Positions 27,573 through 36,514 are shown, counted from the first letter of the stretch. The stretch is 64,000 nt of DNA from Streptomyces puniciscabiei (GCF_006715785.1 NZ_VFNX01000001.1:4878001-4942000), one strand, 5' to 3'. Program-made: numbers and translations. Notes: a model not told the origin generated them from the sequence alone.

Positions 27573-28466
27573 CTAGGCAACCGGATTGGCCGCGGTGATC
27601 GTCCGGTACGCGATCGCCGCGAGCCGCGCCTGACCGTCCCTGCTGGGGTGGAACCAGTCCCAGTGGCTGAGCTGGTCGGTGCCGAAGCGGTAGTCGTAGA
27701 CCGCGTTGTTGTCGAAGCGGCAGCGGCTGTCCTTGGCGCAGACCTCCTTCAGCACCTTGTTGTACTCCACCACCCGCTGCTGCACCCGGTCCCGGCGGAG
27801 CATGGCCGCGCTGGTCAGATCGTCCGCGGCGGACAGCATCGAGGGGCAGATGCCGAGCTTCCACACCTCCTTGCCCAGCGGACTGGCCCGCCCCTCGGAC
27901 CACAGCCGCTTCAGGTTCGGCACGCTCGCCACGTAGACCTGGGTCTTCGGCGACGCCTCGCGCAGGGTGCGCAGCGCCTCCTGGAAGTCCGCGCGGAAGG
28001 CGGCCACCGAGGTCATCGCCCGGGCCGAGGACCGGCAGGCGTCGTTCGCGCCCACCATCACCGTCACCAACTCCGGCTCGCGCGCCGCCGCCCGCTCCAT
28101 CTGCCCGGGCAGGTCCGCCACCCGGGCGCCGGTCACCGCGTAGTTCCAGCTGTGCTCCGCCGCGCCCGCGGCCCCGAGCAGCCGCACCGCCAGGCTGTCC
28201 ACCTGCGCGTCGCTGCCGGTCGCCCAGGACACCTCGGGGCAGTCCGAGAGCACCGTGCACGCGTCGAAGCCGCGGGTGATGGAGTCGCCGACCGCGGCGA
28301 TCGAGCCGGGGCTGCGGTTCCACACCGGCGCCGGTCCGGCCGCGCGCGCCTTGGTGCCCTCCGGCGCGGGCGCGCTCCTGCCCCCGGCGTCGCACCCGGC
28401 GACGCCCAGCACGACGGCCGCCATGAGGCTGAGGGCGGCTCGCGCACGGCGGCTCGGCTTCCGCAT
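27573..28466 (-). CDS. SGNH/GDSL hydrolase lipoprotein
   Basis: The 297-residue protein has a signal peptide ending in lipobox VAGC (about residues 22-25), so it is membrane-anchored outside the cell. SGNH blocks are clear: AAVGDSITRGFD (Ser nucleophile), a Gly in block II, VGANDACR (Asn, block III) and DWFHPSRDGQ (catalytic Asp/His). Such enzymes are esterases or lipases acting on acyl esters; the substrate is unknown. ATG at 28466 was chosen over a far-upstream in-frame start, which would destroy the signal peptide. Confidence 0.9.
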   Translation of the reverse strand: MRKPSRRARAALSLMAAVVLGVAGCDAGGRSAPAPEGTKARAAGPAPVWNRSPGSIAAVGDSITRGFDACTVLSDCPEVSWATGSDAQVDSLAVRLLGAAGAAEHSWNYAVTGARVADLPGQMERAAAREPELVTVMVGANDACRSSARAMTSVAAFRADFQEALRTLREASPKTQVYVASVPNLKRLWSEGRASPLGKEVWKLGICPSMLSAADDLTSAAMLRRDRVQQRVVEYNKVLKEVCAKDSRCRFDNNAVYDYRFGTDQLSHWDWFHPSRDGQARLAAIAYRTITAANPVA

Positions 28467-28742
28467 CCCTGCTGATCCCCTCGTCGTCGAACCCGGTGCC
28501 ACCGGGTGTGCGTATGTGCTCCCTCCCATAAGAACGTACGAGGGTTCCCGACCGGGCACCCTGGAACGGAGCACCCCCGTACAAGCGTCCCCCTGGGTGA
28601 ATGGCGGGGGTTTCCTGGCACCGGGACCGACGGTACGTCACACTCCTTGCACCGTCGCAGGGTAGCCTCGCCATCAACGCGGCCGTCGTGCCACTGCCGC
28701 CAGCCAGGTCCGCAAGATGTCCCGCTCTGCCCGGAGGTTCCG

Positions 28743-29237
28743 GTGACGACACGTGGAGTTCTGTACGTGCACTCCGCGCCGCGCGCGCTGTGCCCGCACG
28801 TCGAGTGGGCCGTCGCCGGGGTGCTCGGCACGCGCGTCAACCTCGACTGGATCCGGCAGCCCGCGGCCCCCGGCACCTGGCGCTCGGAGTTCTCCTGGCA
28901 GGGCGAGGCGGGCACGGCCTCCAAGCTGGCCTCGGCCCTGCGCGGCTGGCACCTGCTCCGCTTCGAGGTCACCGCCGAGCCCTGCGCCACCGCCGAGGGC
29001 GAGCGTTACAGCTGCACCCCCGACCTCGGTATCTTCCACGCCGTCACCGGCATCCACGGCGACATCCTCATCCCTGAGGACCGCCTGCGGGCGGCGCTGA
29101 CCCGGTCCCAGCGGGGGGAGACCGAGCTGGAGGCCGAGATCGCCAAGCTCCTCGGCAAGCCCTGGGACGACGAGTTGGAGCCCTTCAGGTACGCGGGCGA
29201 GGGCGCCCCGGTCCGCTGGCTGCACCAGGTGGTGTGA
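28743..29237 (+). CDS. DUF3145 family protein
   Basis: A 164-residue protein of the actinobacterial DUF3145 family, found next to the fatty-acid synthase cluster in Streptomyces. It begins TRGVLYVHSAPRALCPHVEW and contains FEVTAEPCATAEGERY and LELEAEIAKLL-like segments. No catalytic motif is recognised and no membrane segment is seen. GTG at 28743 was chosen because the upstream in-frame extension is not protein-like; GAGG lies close upstream. It ends at a perfect 17-bp hairpin shared with fabF. Function is unknown. Confidence 0.85.
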   Translation: MTTRGVLYVHSAPRALCPHVEWAVAGVLGTRVNLDWIRQPAAPGTWRSEFSWQGEAGTASKLASALRGWHLLRFEVTAEPCATAEGERYSCTPDLGIFHAVTGIHGDILIPEDRLRAALTRSQRGETELEAEIAKLLGKPWDDELEPFRYAGEGAPVRWLHQVV

Positions 29238-29271
29238 GTTCCCGCCCCCCGCGTCCTACGCATCCGGGCAC

Positions 29272-29309
29272 GAGGAAGGGCCCCTGCCGACCGGCAGGGG
29301 CCCTTCCTC
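29272..29309. terminator. Bidirectional terminator between DUF3145 gene and fabF
   Basis: GAGGAAGGGCCCCTGCC (29272-29288) and GGCAGGGGCCCTTCCTC (29293-29309) form a perfect 17-bp stem with a 4-nt loop between the two convergent stops. Confidence 0.85.
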
Positions 29310-29315
29310 ACGTTC

Positions 29316-30587
29316 TCAGACGGTGCGGAACGCCAGCACCACGTTGTGGCCGCCGAAGCCGAACGAGTCGTTCAGCGCGGCGATCCGGCCCTCGGCCGGA
29401 AGCTTGCGGGCCTCCCCGCGGACGACGTCCGCGTTGGCCTCCGCCTCGGGGTCGATGTTCTCGACGTTGATCGTCGGCGGCGCCACCCGGTTGTACAGCG
29501 CGAGCACGGTCGCGACGGACTCCACGCCGCCCGCGCCACCGAGCAGGTGCCCGGTCATCGACTTGGTCGCGGACACCGCCATGTGGTCGGCGTCGTCGCC
29601 GAACACCTTGCGCAGCGCCTTCAGCTCGGCGATGTCACCGGCCGGCGTCGACGTGGCGTGCGCGTTGACGTGCACGATCTCGGCCGGGTTCAGGTCGGTG
29701 TTGTCCAGCAGGTTCTGCAGCGCGTGCGAGATGCCGCGGCCCTCGGGCTCCGGCTGCACGATGTCGTGGCTGTCGGCGGAGATGCCCTGTCCGACTGCCT
29801 CGGCGTAGACGCGCGCTCCGCGCTTCGCCGCGTGCTCGGCGGACTCCAGGACGAGCACGCCGGCGCCCTCGCCGAGGACGAAGCCGTCGCGGTCGACGTC
29901 GTAGGGACGCGAGGCACCCTGCGGGTTCTCGTTGTTCTTGGACATCGCCATCATGTTGCCGAACGCGGCGATCGGCAGCGGGTGGATGGCGGCCTCCGTA
30001 CCGCCGGCGACGACGACGTCGGCGCGGCCGGTGCGGATCATCTCGATGGCGTAGCCGATGGCCTCGGCGCCCGAGGCGCACGCGGAGACCGGCGTGTGCA
30101 CGCCCGCGCGGGCGCCCACGAGCAGGCCCACGTTGGCCGAGGGACTGTTGGGCATCAGCATCGGGACGGTGTGCGGGGAGACGCGGCGGACGCCCTTCTC
30201 CTTGAGCACGTCGTACTGGTCGAGCAGCGTGGTCACGCCGCCGATGCCGGAGGCGATGACGGCGCCCAGCCGGTCCGGGTCGACGCTGCCGTCTTCCCCG
30301 GCCTTGCCGGTGAAGCCCGCGTCCTTCCAGGCCTCCTGAGTGGCGATCAGCGCGAACTGCGCCGAACGGTCCAGCCTGCGGGCCTGCGGCCGCGGGATGA
30401 CCTCGGTGGGCTCCACGGCGACCGGGGCCGCGATCTTGACGGCCTGCTCGGCCGCCCAGTCCTGCTCCAGGGGCTTGACGCCGGACCGGCCGGCGATCAG
30501 ACCCTCCCACGTCGAGGCTGCGTCGCCACCCAGCGGTGTGGTTGCGCCGATACCGGTGACGACCACGGTGCGATTGGTCGGGCTCAC
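29316..30587 (-). CDS. fabF: 3-oxoacyl-ACP synthase II (beta-ketoacyl-ACP synthase, KAS II)
   Basis: The 423-residue condensing enzyme elongates acyl-ACP with malonyl-ACP in type II fatty acid synthesis. The active-site Cys is in TPVSACASGAEA; the two catalytic His are in HVNAHATSTPAGD and SMTGHLLGGAGG; LNDSFGFGGHN closes the protein. It is the last gene of fabD-fabH-acpP-fabF on the minus strand, the usual Streptomyces order. GTG at 30587 is the start. Context excludes a polyketide KS: no chain-length factor partner is present. Confidence 0.96.
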   Translation of the reverse strand: MSPTNRTVVVTGIGATTPLGGDAASTWEGLIAGRSGVKPLEQDWAAEQAVKIAAPVAVEPTEVIPRPQARRLDRSAQFALIATQEAWKDAGFTGKAGEDGSVDPDRLGAVIASGIGGVTTLLDQYDVLKEKGVRRVSPHTVPMLMPNSPSANVGLLVGARAGVHTPVSACASGAEAIGYAIEMIRTGRADVVVAGGTEAAIHPLPIAAFGNMMAMSKNNENPQGASRPYDVDRDGFVLGEGAGVLVLESAEHAAKRGARVYAEAVGQGISADSHDIVQPEPEGRGISHALQNLLDNTDLNPAEIVHVNAHATSTPAGDIAELKALRKVFGDDADHMAVSATKSMTGHLLGGAGGVESVATVLALYNRVAPPTINVENIDPEAEANADVVRGEARKLPAEGRIAALNDSFGFGGHNVVLAFRTV

Positions 30588-30674
30588 GGGAATTCTTTCT
30601 CCAACGGATACGGGATTCTACGGCGCCACCGCCGGGTGGCGGGGCCTTGCAGCCTTGAGGCCTAAGGGGTGCCT

Positions 30675-30923
30675 TTAGGCCTGGTGCTTGAGGATGTAGT
30701 CGGTCGCGTCACCGACGGTCTTGAGGTTCTTGACGTCCTCGTCCGGGATCTTCACGTCGAAGCGCTCCTCGGCGGCGACGACGACCTCGACCATGGACAG
30801 CGAGTCGACGTCCAGGTCGTCGGTGAAGGACTTGTCCAGCTGGACGTCCTCGGTGGGGATCCCGGCGATCTCGTTCACGATCTCGGCGAGACCGGCGACG
30901 ATCTCTTCCTGAGTGGCGGCCAT
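30675..30923 (-). CDS. acpP: Acyl carrier protein of fatty acid synthesis
   Basis: An 82-residue acidic carrier protein. Its Ser in DLDVDSLSMVE receives the phosphopantetheine arm that carries growing acyl chains between FabD, FabH and FabF. The helix II and III segments (VEVVVAAEERFDVKIPDED) are typical. ATG at 30923 has AGGAGCG upstream. It lies between fabH and fabF. Confidence 0.97.
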   Translation of the reverse strand: MAATQEEIVAGLAEIVNEIAGIPTEDVQLDKSFTDDLDVDSLSMVEVVVAAEERFDVKIPDEDVKNLKTVGDATDYILKHQA

Positions 30924-31005
30924 GTCAGGCGCTCCTTCTTCGATGTTCCAGACGGTTTGTGGCAATTGCTGCCGTGCCCGATCCGCAAGATCCGGCACGG
31001 AGTGC

Positions 31006-32037
31006 CTAGGGGAGGGTAACGACCGTGGCGGCGTAGACGAGACCCGCCCCGAATCCGATGACGAGCGCGGTGTCGCCGCTCTTCGCCTCCCCGGTCGCCA
31101 GGAGCCGCTCCATCGCGAGCGGGATCGAGGCGGCCGAGGTGTTGCCGGTGGTGCGGATGTCACGGGCGACCGTGACGTGCTCCGGCAGTTTGAGGGTCTT
31201 CACCATCGAGTCGATGATCCGCACGTTGGCCTGGTGCGGGATGAAGACGTCCAGCTCTTCCGGGCTGATACCGGCCGCGTCCAGCGCCTGCTGGGCGACC
31301 TTCGCCATCTCGAACACGGCCCAGCGGAACACCGCCTGGCCTTCCTGTGTGATGGCGGGGAACTTGACGTTGCCGTCGCTGTCGAGCGGCAGCTCGGACA
31401 GGTCACCGAGCCGGAAGCGGTCCCAGGGAACGGTCTGCTTGATGGTCTCGGCCTTGTCGCCCTCGGAGCCCCACACGGTCGGGCCGATGGCCGGCTCCTG
31501 CGAGGGACCGACGATGACCGCGCCGGCGCCGTCGCCGAACAGGAAGGCCGTGGCCCGGTCCTCCAGGTCGGTCAGGTCGCTGAGCCGCTCCACGCCGATG
31601 ACGAGGACGTACTCGGCGGAACCTTCCGCCACCATGCCCTTGGCCAGGGTGAGGCCGTAGCCGAAGCCCGCGCAGCCGGCCGAGATGTCGAAGGCGGCCG
31701 CCTTGTTCGTGCCCAGCTTGTCGGCGATCTCGGTGGCGACGGCCGGCGTCTGGCTGAAGTGCGAGACCGTCGAGACGACCACGGCACCGATCTGCTCGGC
31801 GTCGATGCCGGCGTCCGCGATCGCCTTGCCGGAGGCCTCGATCGCCATCGCGGCCACGGTCTCCTCGGGACCGGCCCAGTGCCGGGTCTCGATGCCGGAG
31901 CGAGAGCGGATCCACTCGTCGGAGGAGTCGATCTTCTCGAGGATCACCTCGTTGGGCACCACCCGCGTCGGCCGGTAGCCGCCGACACCGAGGATGCGCG
32001 CATACGGGGCGCCCTTGCTGGGCTTGATCTTCGCCAT
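31006..32037 (-). CDS. fabH: 3-oxoacyl-ACP synthase III (KAS III)
   Basis: The 343-residue enzyme starts fatty acid chains by condensing an acyl-CoA primer with malonyl-ACP. In Streptomyces it accepts branched primers, giving iso and anteiso fatty acids. The catalytic triad is present: Cys in DISAGCAGFGYG, His in FIPHQANVRII and Asn in TTGNTSAASIPLA. ATG at 32037 was chosen; it has GGAG upstream and lies 10 bases from the fabD stop, so the genes are co-transcribed. The C-terminal GFGAGLVYAATVV is typical. Confidence 0.96.
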   Translation of the reverse strand: MAKIKPSKGAPYARILGVGGYRPTRVVPNEVILEKIDSSDEWIRSRSGIETRHWAGPEETVAAMAIEASGKAIADAGIDAEQIGAVVVSTVSHFSQTPAVATEIADKLGTNKAAAFDISAGCAGFGYGLTLAKGMVAEGSAEYVLVIGVERLSDLTDLEDRATAFLFGDGAGAVIVGPSQEPAIGPTVWGSEGDKAETIKQTVPWDRFRLGDLSELPLDSDGNVKFPAITQEGQAVFRWAVFEMAKVAQQALDAAGISPEELDVFIPHQANVRIIDSMVKTLKLPEHVTVARDIRTTGNTSAASIPLAMERLLATGEAKSGDTALVIGFGAGLVYAATVVTLP

Positions 32038-32047
32038 GTACGGCTCC

Positions 32048-32986
32048 TTAGGCGCCGGCGCCGGCGTGCTCGGCAATGAGCTCGCGGGCCGTCTCGAGGT
32101 CGTCGGGGGTCTTCAGGGCCAGCGTCTTGACGCCGGGCAGGGCGCGCTTGGCCAGGCCGGTCAGGGTGCCGCCCGGGCACACCTCGATGAGCGCGGTGGC
32201 GCCCAGCTCCTTGAAGGTCTCCATGCACAGGTCCCAGCGCACGGGGTTGGCGACCTGGCCGACCAGCCGCTCCAGCACCTCGGCGCCGGTCGCGACGGCG
32301 CGGCCGTCCTTGTTGGAGACGTAACGGACCTTCGGGTCGGCCGGGGTCAGCTCCGCGGCGGCCTTGGCCAGCGTCTCGACGGCGGGAGCCATGTGATGGG
32401 TGTGGAAGGCGCCGGCGACCTTCAGCGGGACGACCTTGCGGACGCCCTCGGGCTTGTCCTCGCTCAGCGCCGCCAGCTGCTCCAGCGTGCCGGCGGCGAC
32501 GATCTGGCCCGCGCCGTTGATGTTCGCCGGGGTCAGGCCCAGCTTCTCCAGGTGCGCCACGGAGGTCTCGGGGTCGCCGCCGAGCAGCGCCGACATGCCG
32601 GTCTCGGTGACCGCGGCGGCGTCGGCCATCGCCAGACCCCGCTTGCGGACCAGGCCCAGCGCGGCGGTGTCGTCCAGCACACCCGCGAAGGCGGCGGCGG
32701 TGATCTCACCGACGCTGTGACCGGCGACCGCGCCCGGCGCGATCCCGGACATGTCACCGAGTGCCGCGGCGGACAGGATCCCGGCGGCGACCAGCAGCGG
32801 CTGGGCCACCGCGGTGTCACGGATGGCGTCGGCGTCGGCCTGGGTGCCGTAATGGGCCAGGTCCAGTCCGATGGCGTCCGACCAGGCGGCGACACGGTCG
32901 GCGGCGCCGGGCAGTTCGAGCCAGGGAGTCAGGAAGCCGGGCGTCTGGGCGCCCTGGCCGGGAGCGACGAGTACGAGCACTCTCAC
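32048..32986 (-). CDS. fabD: Malonyl-CoA:ACP transacylase
   Basis: The 312-residue enzyme loads malonyl groups onto the ACP. It starts VRVLVLVAPGQGAQTPGFL, has the nucleophile in AGHSVGEITAAAFAG, and a catalytic His in VAGAFHTHHMAPA. GTG at 32986 was chosen because the AP-GQGxQ motif must be close to the N-terminus and a purine-rich AAGAGAGAG precedes it; the in-frame extension upstream would run into the FasR intergenic region. First gene of the FAS operon, in Streptomyces activated by FasR, whose gene is next upstream. Confidence 0.95.
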   Translation of the reverse strand: MRVLVLVAPGQGAQTPGFLTPWLELPGAADRVAAWSDAIGLDLAHYGTQADADAIRDTAVAQPLLVAAGILSAAALGDMSGIAPGAVAGHSVGEITAAAFAGVLDDTAALGLVRKRGLAMADAAAVTETGMSALLGGDPETSVAHLEKLGLTPANINGAGQIVAAGTLEQLAALSEDKPEGVRKVVPLKVAGAFHTHHMAPAVETLAKAAAELTPADPKVRYVSNKDGRAVATGAEVLERLVGQVANPVRWDLCMETFKELGATALIEVCPGGTLTGLAKRALPGVKTLALKTPDDLETARELIAEHAGAGA

Positions 32987-33046
32987 ACTCTCTCTTGGGG
33001 ACGGCCGGAGCCGCCCGTGAGGACAGGGACGAAGAACACGGAGGGC

Positions 33047-33067
33047 TTTTGTGGGCCTCCGACAAAA
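33047..33067. promoter_or_regulatory. Inverted repeat between fasR and fabD
   Basis: TTTTGT (33047-33052) and ACAAAA (33062-33067) flank GGGCCTCCG, in the 82-bp gap between the fasR stop and the fabD start. The AT-rich arms stand out. It may be a FasR binding site, part of the fabD promoter or a fasR terminator; the overlapping CGGAGG/CCTCCG pair (33040-33061) allows a hairpin. Confidence 0.35.
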
Positions 33068-33068
33068 C

Positions 33069-34286
33069 CTATGCCGGGATCTCGCCGTCGGCCAGACGCC
33101 CCAGGATGAGCGCGATCCGCAGCGTGAACGCGGATCGTACATCCGAGGGCGACCAACCGGTGACGTCAGTCACACGTCGGAGCCGGTAGCGCACGGTGTT
33201 CGGGTGAACGAAGAGCATCCGGGCCGCGCCTTCGAGGCTGCTCGCCTGCTCCAGATAGACACTCAGGGTTTCCAGCAGCGCCGAACCGGCCTCTTCGAGA
33301 GGTCTGTAGATCTCCTCCACCAACTGCTCGCGGGCGCTCGGATCGCCCGCGATCGCGCGCTCCGGCAGCAGATCGTCCGCGAGCACCGGCCGCGGGGCGT
33401 CCTGCCAGGCCGAGCAGGCCTTCAGGCCCGCGGCGGCGGCCTGCGCGGACCGCGTGGCGGCCAGCAGATCGGGTACGACCGGCCCCGCGACGACCGGCCC
33501 GGCGGCGAAGGGCCCGATGAGCGACTTGGCGACGGCGAGCGGATGGGGACTGCCCCCCGCGATGACGACGAGCCGGTCCCCGAGCACCCCGGTGAGCACC
33601 TGGAGCTTGGCATGCCGGGCGGCCCGCCGGATGGCCTCGACGGTCAGCTCGCTGTCCCCGTCCGGAGCGGTCCCGAGCACGACGCACACATGCTCCGGAG
33701 AGTTCCACCCGAGCGCGGCCGCCCGGCTCACGGCCCCTTCGTCCGCCTCCCCGCTCAGCACGGCGTTGACGACCAGCGACTCCAGCCGGGCGTCCCAGGC
33801 ACCGCGTGCCTCGGCGGCCTGGGCGTAGACCTGCGCGGTGGCGAAGGCGATCTCCCGGGCGTACACGAGCAGCGCCTCCCGCAGCACGCTCTCGTCACCC
33901 GGGGCCGCGACCTCGTCGATCGCGCTCTCCATGACCTCGATGGTGGTCCGCACCATCTCCACGGTCTGCCGCAGCGTGATGGCCCGGGTCAGCTCGCGCG
34001 GCGCGGTGCCGAACACGTCCGTCGAGATCGCCTGGGGGGCGTCCGGGTGCCGGAACCACTCGGTGAAGGCCGCGATCCCCGCCTGGGCCACGAGCCCGAT
34101 CCAGGAACGGTTCTCCGGGGGCATGGCCCGGTACCACGGCAGGGACTCGTCCATCCGTGCGATGGCCTGCGCGGCGAGAGAACCGGAGGACTTCTCCAGC
34201 CGCCTGAGGGTCGCGGCGTGCGGATGGACGGCCGGCACGTGGTGGTCGGCGTGGGGCTCGCTGCTGCGGGTTTCGGGTTCGGGCAC
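33069..34286 (-). CDS. fasR: FasR, PucR-family activator of fatty acid synthesis genes
   Basis: A 405-residue regulator of the PucR/CdaR type. The N-terminal 170 residues are a putative sensor domain (RsbRD-N-like, WYRAMPPENRSWIGLVAQAG), the middle is a GGDEF-like degenerate domain, and the C-terminal helix-turn-helix is ARMLFVHPNTVRYRLRRVTDVTG. In S. coelicolor the gene in this position, fasR, activates fabDHPF and is needed for normal growth (recalled knowledge). Start GTG at 34286. It is upstream of fabD on the same strand with an 82-bp gap, and divergent from a pirin gene. Confidence 0.9.
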   Translation of the reverse strand: MPEPETRSSEPHADHHVPAVHPHAATLRRLEKSSGSLAAQAIARMDESLPWYRAMPPENRSWIGLVAQAGIAAFTEWFRHPDAPQAISTDVFGTAPRELTRAITLRQTVEMVRTTIEVMESAIDEVAAPGDESVLREALLVYAREIAFATAQVYAQAAEARGAWDARLESLVVNAVLSGEADEGAVSRAAALGWNSPEHVCVVLGTAPDGDSELTVEAIRRAARHAKLQVLTGVLGDRLVVIAGGSPHPLAVAKSLIGPFAAGPVVAGPVVPDLLAATRSAQAAAAGLKACSAWQDAPRPVLADDLLPERAIAGDPSAREQLVEEIYRPLEEAGSALLETLSVYLEQASSLEGAARMLFVHPNTVRYRLRRVTDVTGWSPSDVRSAFTLRIALILGRLADGEIPA

Positions 34287-34359
34287 GGGACAAGACTGCC
34301 TTATCGGGCCGGGACCATGTGCCGCCGGGTCGCAGGTGAGGTCTACGGTGGTGCCCGTG

Positions 34360-35013
34360 ATGGACGTACGGCGCGCCGATGAGCGCTACCCGGGGGGCGA
34401 GCCGGAGGCGGGGATCGACTCGCGTCACGCCTTCTCCTTCGGCCCCCACTACGACCCCGACAACCTCCGCTTCGGCGCGATCATCGCCTGCAACGAGGAG
34501 CGGCTCGCGCCCGGCGCCGGCTTCGACGAACACCCGCACAGCCACACCGAGATCGTCACCTGGGTCGTCGAGGGCGAGCTGACCCACCGCGACTCCACCG
34601 GCCACGAGACCAAGGTCCGCCCGGGCGACGTACAGCACCTCAGCGCGGCGGCGGGCGTCCGGCACGTGGAACGCAACGACGGGCCGTCGCCGCTCACCTT
34701 CATCCAGATGTGGCTGGCGCCGCGGGAGCCGGGCGGAGAGCCGTCGTACGAGATCATCCCGGGCATCGCCGACTCCACGCCGTACGCGGTGCCGGGGGCG
34801 GGGGCGATGCTGCACATACGCCGGCTGAAGGCGGGGGAGCGGACGGCGGTGCCGGACGCGGCGCATGTGTACGTGCACGTGGTGCGGGGTGCGATCCGGC
34901 TGGGGGAGGAGCGACTGGGCGCGGGGGACTCGGCGCGGATCACCGCAGCGGTGGCTCTGGAGGCGGTGGCGGTCACGTCGGCCGAAGTGCTGCTGTGGGA
35001 GATGGGGGCGTAG
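34360..35013 (+). CDS. Pirin-family cupin protein
   Basis: This 217-residue bicupin carries the pirin metal site in HPHSHTEIVTWVVEGELTH (two His, one Glu) and a later His in VRHVERND. E. coli YhhW, a relative, has quercetinase activity, while other pirins act as redox-dependent regulators; the role here is unknown. The second cupin is short and lacks metal ligands (HVYVHVVRGAIRLGEERLG). An alternative GTG start sits one codon upstream. It is divergent from fasR. Confidence 0.88.
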   Translation: MDVRRADERYPGGEPEAGIDSRHAFSFGPHYDPDNLRFGAIIACNEERLAPGAGFDEHPHSHTEIVTWVVEGELTHRDSTGHETKVRPGDVQHLSAAAGVRHVERNDGPSPLTFIQMWLAPREPGGEPSYEIIPGIADSTPYAVPGAGAMLHIRRLKAGERTAVPDAAHVYVHVVRGAIRLGEERLGAGDSARITAAVALEAVAVTSAEVLLWEMGA

Positions 35014-35091
35014 CGGGTCGTCGTGCGCCTGCCGGGTGCGGCGGCACCCCGTCGGCGCCGGTGAGCGACCCGACCCCCGCCCCGGTCGGCC

Positions 35092-35922
35092 TCAGCCCCG
35101 CAGCTCCGCCAGCACGGCGTCGGTGAACACCGGCCACGCCTCGATCGCCCACGGCCCGAACGCCCGGTCCGTCAGGGCGACCCCGGCCACTCCCGCGTCC
35201 GGGTCGATCCACAGAAACGTACCCGACTGACCGAAATGTCCAAAGGTGCGCGGTGACGAGGAACTCCCCGTCCAGTGGGGCGACTTGGAGTTGCGGATCT
35301 CGAAGCCCAGACCCCAGTCGTTCGGGTTCTGGTGGCCGTACCCGGGCAGCACCCCCTTCGTCCCGGGGTACTGCACGCTCATCGCCTCCGCGACCGTCCG
35401 CGGATCCAGCAACCGCGGCGCCTGCACCTCCGCCGCGAACCGCAGCAGGTCGGCCACCGTGGACACGCCGTCCTTCGCGGGGGAGCCCGCCAGCGTCGTC
35501 GACGTCATGCCCAGCGGCTCCAGCACCGCCTGCCGCAGATACTCGGCGAACGGGATGTCCGCGGCCTTCGCGATGTGGTCCCCGAGCTGCTCGAACCCGG
35601 CATTGGAGTAGAGCCGGCGCTCACCGGGGGGCGCCGTCACCCGGTGCTCGTCGAAGGCCAGACCGGAGGTGTGCGCGAGGAGGTGGCGGACGGTCGAGCC
35701 GGGCGGCCCGGCCGGCTCGTCCAGCTCGACGGCGCCCTCCTCGTAGGCGACCAGCGCCGCGTACGCGGCCAGCGGTTTGGTGACCGAGGCGAGCGGAAAA
35801 CGGTGCCCGACGGGGCCGTGGGTTCCGAGGACGGTCCCGTCGGCTCGGACGACTCCCGCCGCGGCGGTGGGTACGGGCCACTTCTCGATCGACGCCAGGC
35901 TCGTCAGGCTGTTCAACGACAT
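35092..35922 (-). CDS. Serine hydrolase of the beta-lactamase/penicillin-binding-like family
   Basis: A 276-residue class C-like hydrolase without signal peptide. Motifs are SxxK in FPLASVTKPLAAY, YxN in RRLYSNAGFEQLG, and an FGHFGQSGTF segment replacing KTG. TSGLAFDEHR and LEPLGMTSTTL are typical of the family. ATG at 35922 was chosen; an in-frame upstream extension is Cys-rich and looks non-coding. It follows a GNAT acetyltransferase gene by 19 bases, forming an operon. Probably an esterase or peptidase. Confidence 0.88.
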   Translation of the reverse strand: MSLNSLTSLASIEKWPVPTAAAGVVRADGTVLGTHGPVGHRFPLASVTKPLAAYAALVAYEEGAVELDEPAGPPGSTVRHLLAHTSGLAFDEHRVTAPPGERRLYSNAGFEQLGDHIAKAADIPFAEYLRQAVLEPLGMTSTTLAGSPAKDGVSTVADLLRFAAEVQAPRLLDPRTVAEAMSVQYPGTKGVLPGYGHQNPNDWGLGFEIRNSKSPHWTGSSSSPRTFGHFGQSGTFLWIDPDAGVAGVALTDRAFGPWAIEAWPVFTDAVLAELRG

Positions 35923-35941
35923 GCCGACGAGCCTATGCGGC

Positions 35942-36418
35942 TCACAGCAGCAGCCGCATCGACGGGTCCCGGTCACGGGTGAAGCCGAGCGAGGCGTACA
36001 GCGGCTCGGCCTGCGAGGAGGCGTTCAGCAGGACCTGACCCGCGCCACGCTCCCGGAACCAGGCCAGCAGCTCCTCCATGCACGCACGCGCGTACCCGCG
36101 CCGCCGGGCGTCCGGGTCGGTCGCGACGCTGAAGACGTGCCCGACCCGCCCGTGCGGATTGCCGGCCTTCCCGATGCGGTACTCCAGCGTTCCGGCCACC
36201 AGCGCGGCCAGCGCCCCCGGCCGGTCCGGATGGTCCACGACGAAGGCGGCGAAGTCCCCGTCCGGCTCGGCCAGCCGCCCGCGCAGCGTCGGCAGCGACT
36301 CGGCATGCCAGTCCGTCGGCCCGCCGCCTCCCCCGCTGCCCAGAGAGTCGATCATCACCTGGCGCAGACGCAGCACTTCCATGGCATCCTCGGGCGCGGC
36401 CCGGCGTACGAGACTCAT
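35942..36418 (-). CDS. GNAT-family N-acetyltransferase
   Basis: The 158-residue enzyme transfers an acetyl group from acetyl-CoA to an unknown amine. Acetyl-CoA-binding motif A is VFSVATDPDARRRGYARA; motif B is ASSQAEPLYASLGFTRD. ATG at 36418 begins the family-like MSLVRRAAPEDAMEV. It is upstream of, and probably co-transcribed with, a serine hydrolase gene. The promoter region is shared with the divergent MerR gene. Confidence 0.92.
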   Translation of the reverse strand: MSLVRRAAPEDAMEVLRLRQVMIDSLGSGGGGGPTDWHAESLPTLRGRLAEPDGDFAAFVVDHPDRPGALAALVAGTLEYRIGKAGNPHGRVGHVFSVATDPDARRRGYARACMEELLAWFRERGAGQVLLNASSQAEPLYASLGFTRDRDPSMRLLL

Positions 36419-36476
36419 GTGCGGCACGCTAACCGTGCGCCCCGGCCCGCGTCCGGGGATTTCTTGCCGAATCCGC

Positions 36477-36507
36477 TTGCTTGGAGTGCACTCCAACCTC
36501 ATAGCGT
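36477..36507 (+). promoter_or_regulatory. MerR-type promoter with 16-bp palindrome
   Basis: TTGGAGTGCACTCCAA (36481-36496) is a perfect palindrome between a -35-like TTGCTT (36477-36482) and a -10-like TAGCGT (36502-36507). The spacer is 19 bp, the elongated spacing used by MerR-family activators. The merR start codon is 8 bases further on. Confidence 0.8.
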
Positions 36508-36514
36508 GGAGGCC

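Noticed and set aside
29316..32986. Polyketide synthase genes
   Set aside because: KAS II, ACP, KAS III and FabD in this order next to FasR are the primary fatty acid synthase, with no chain-length factor, ketoreductase or cyclase.
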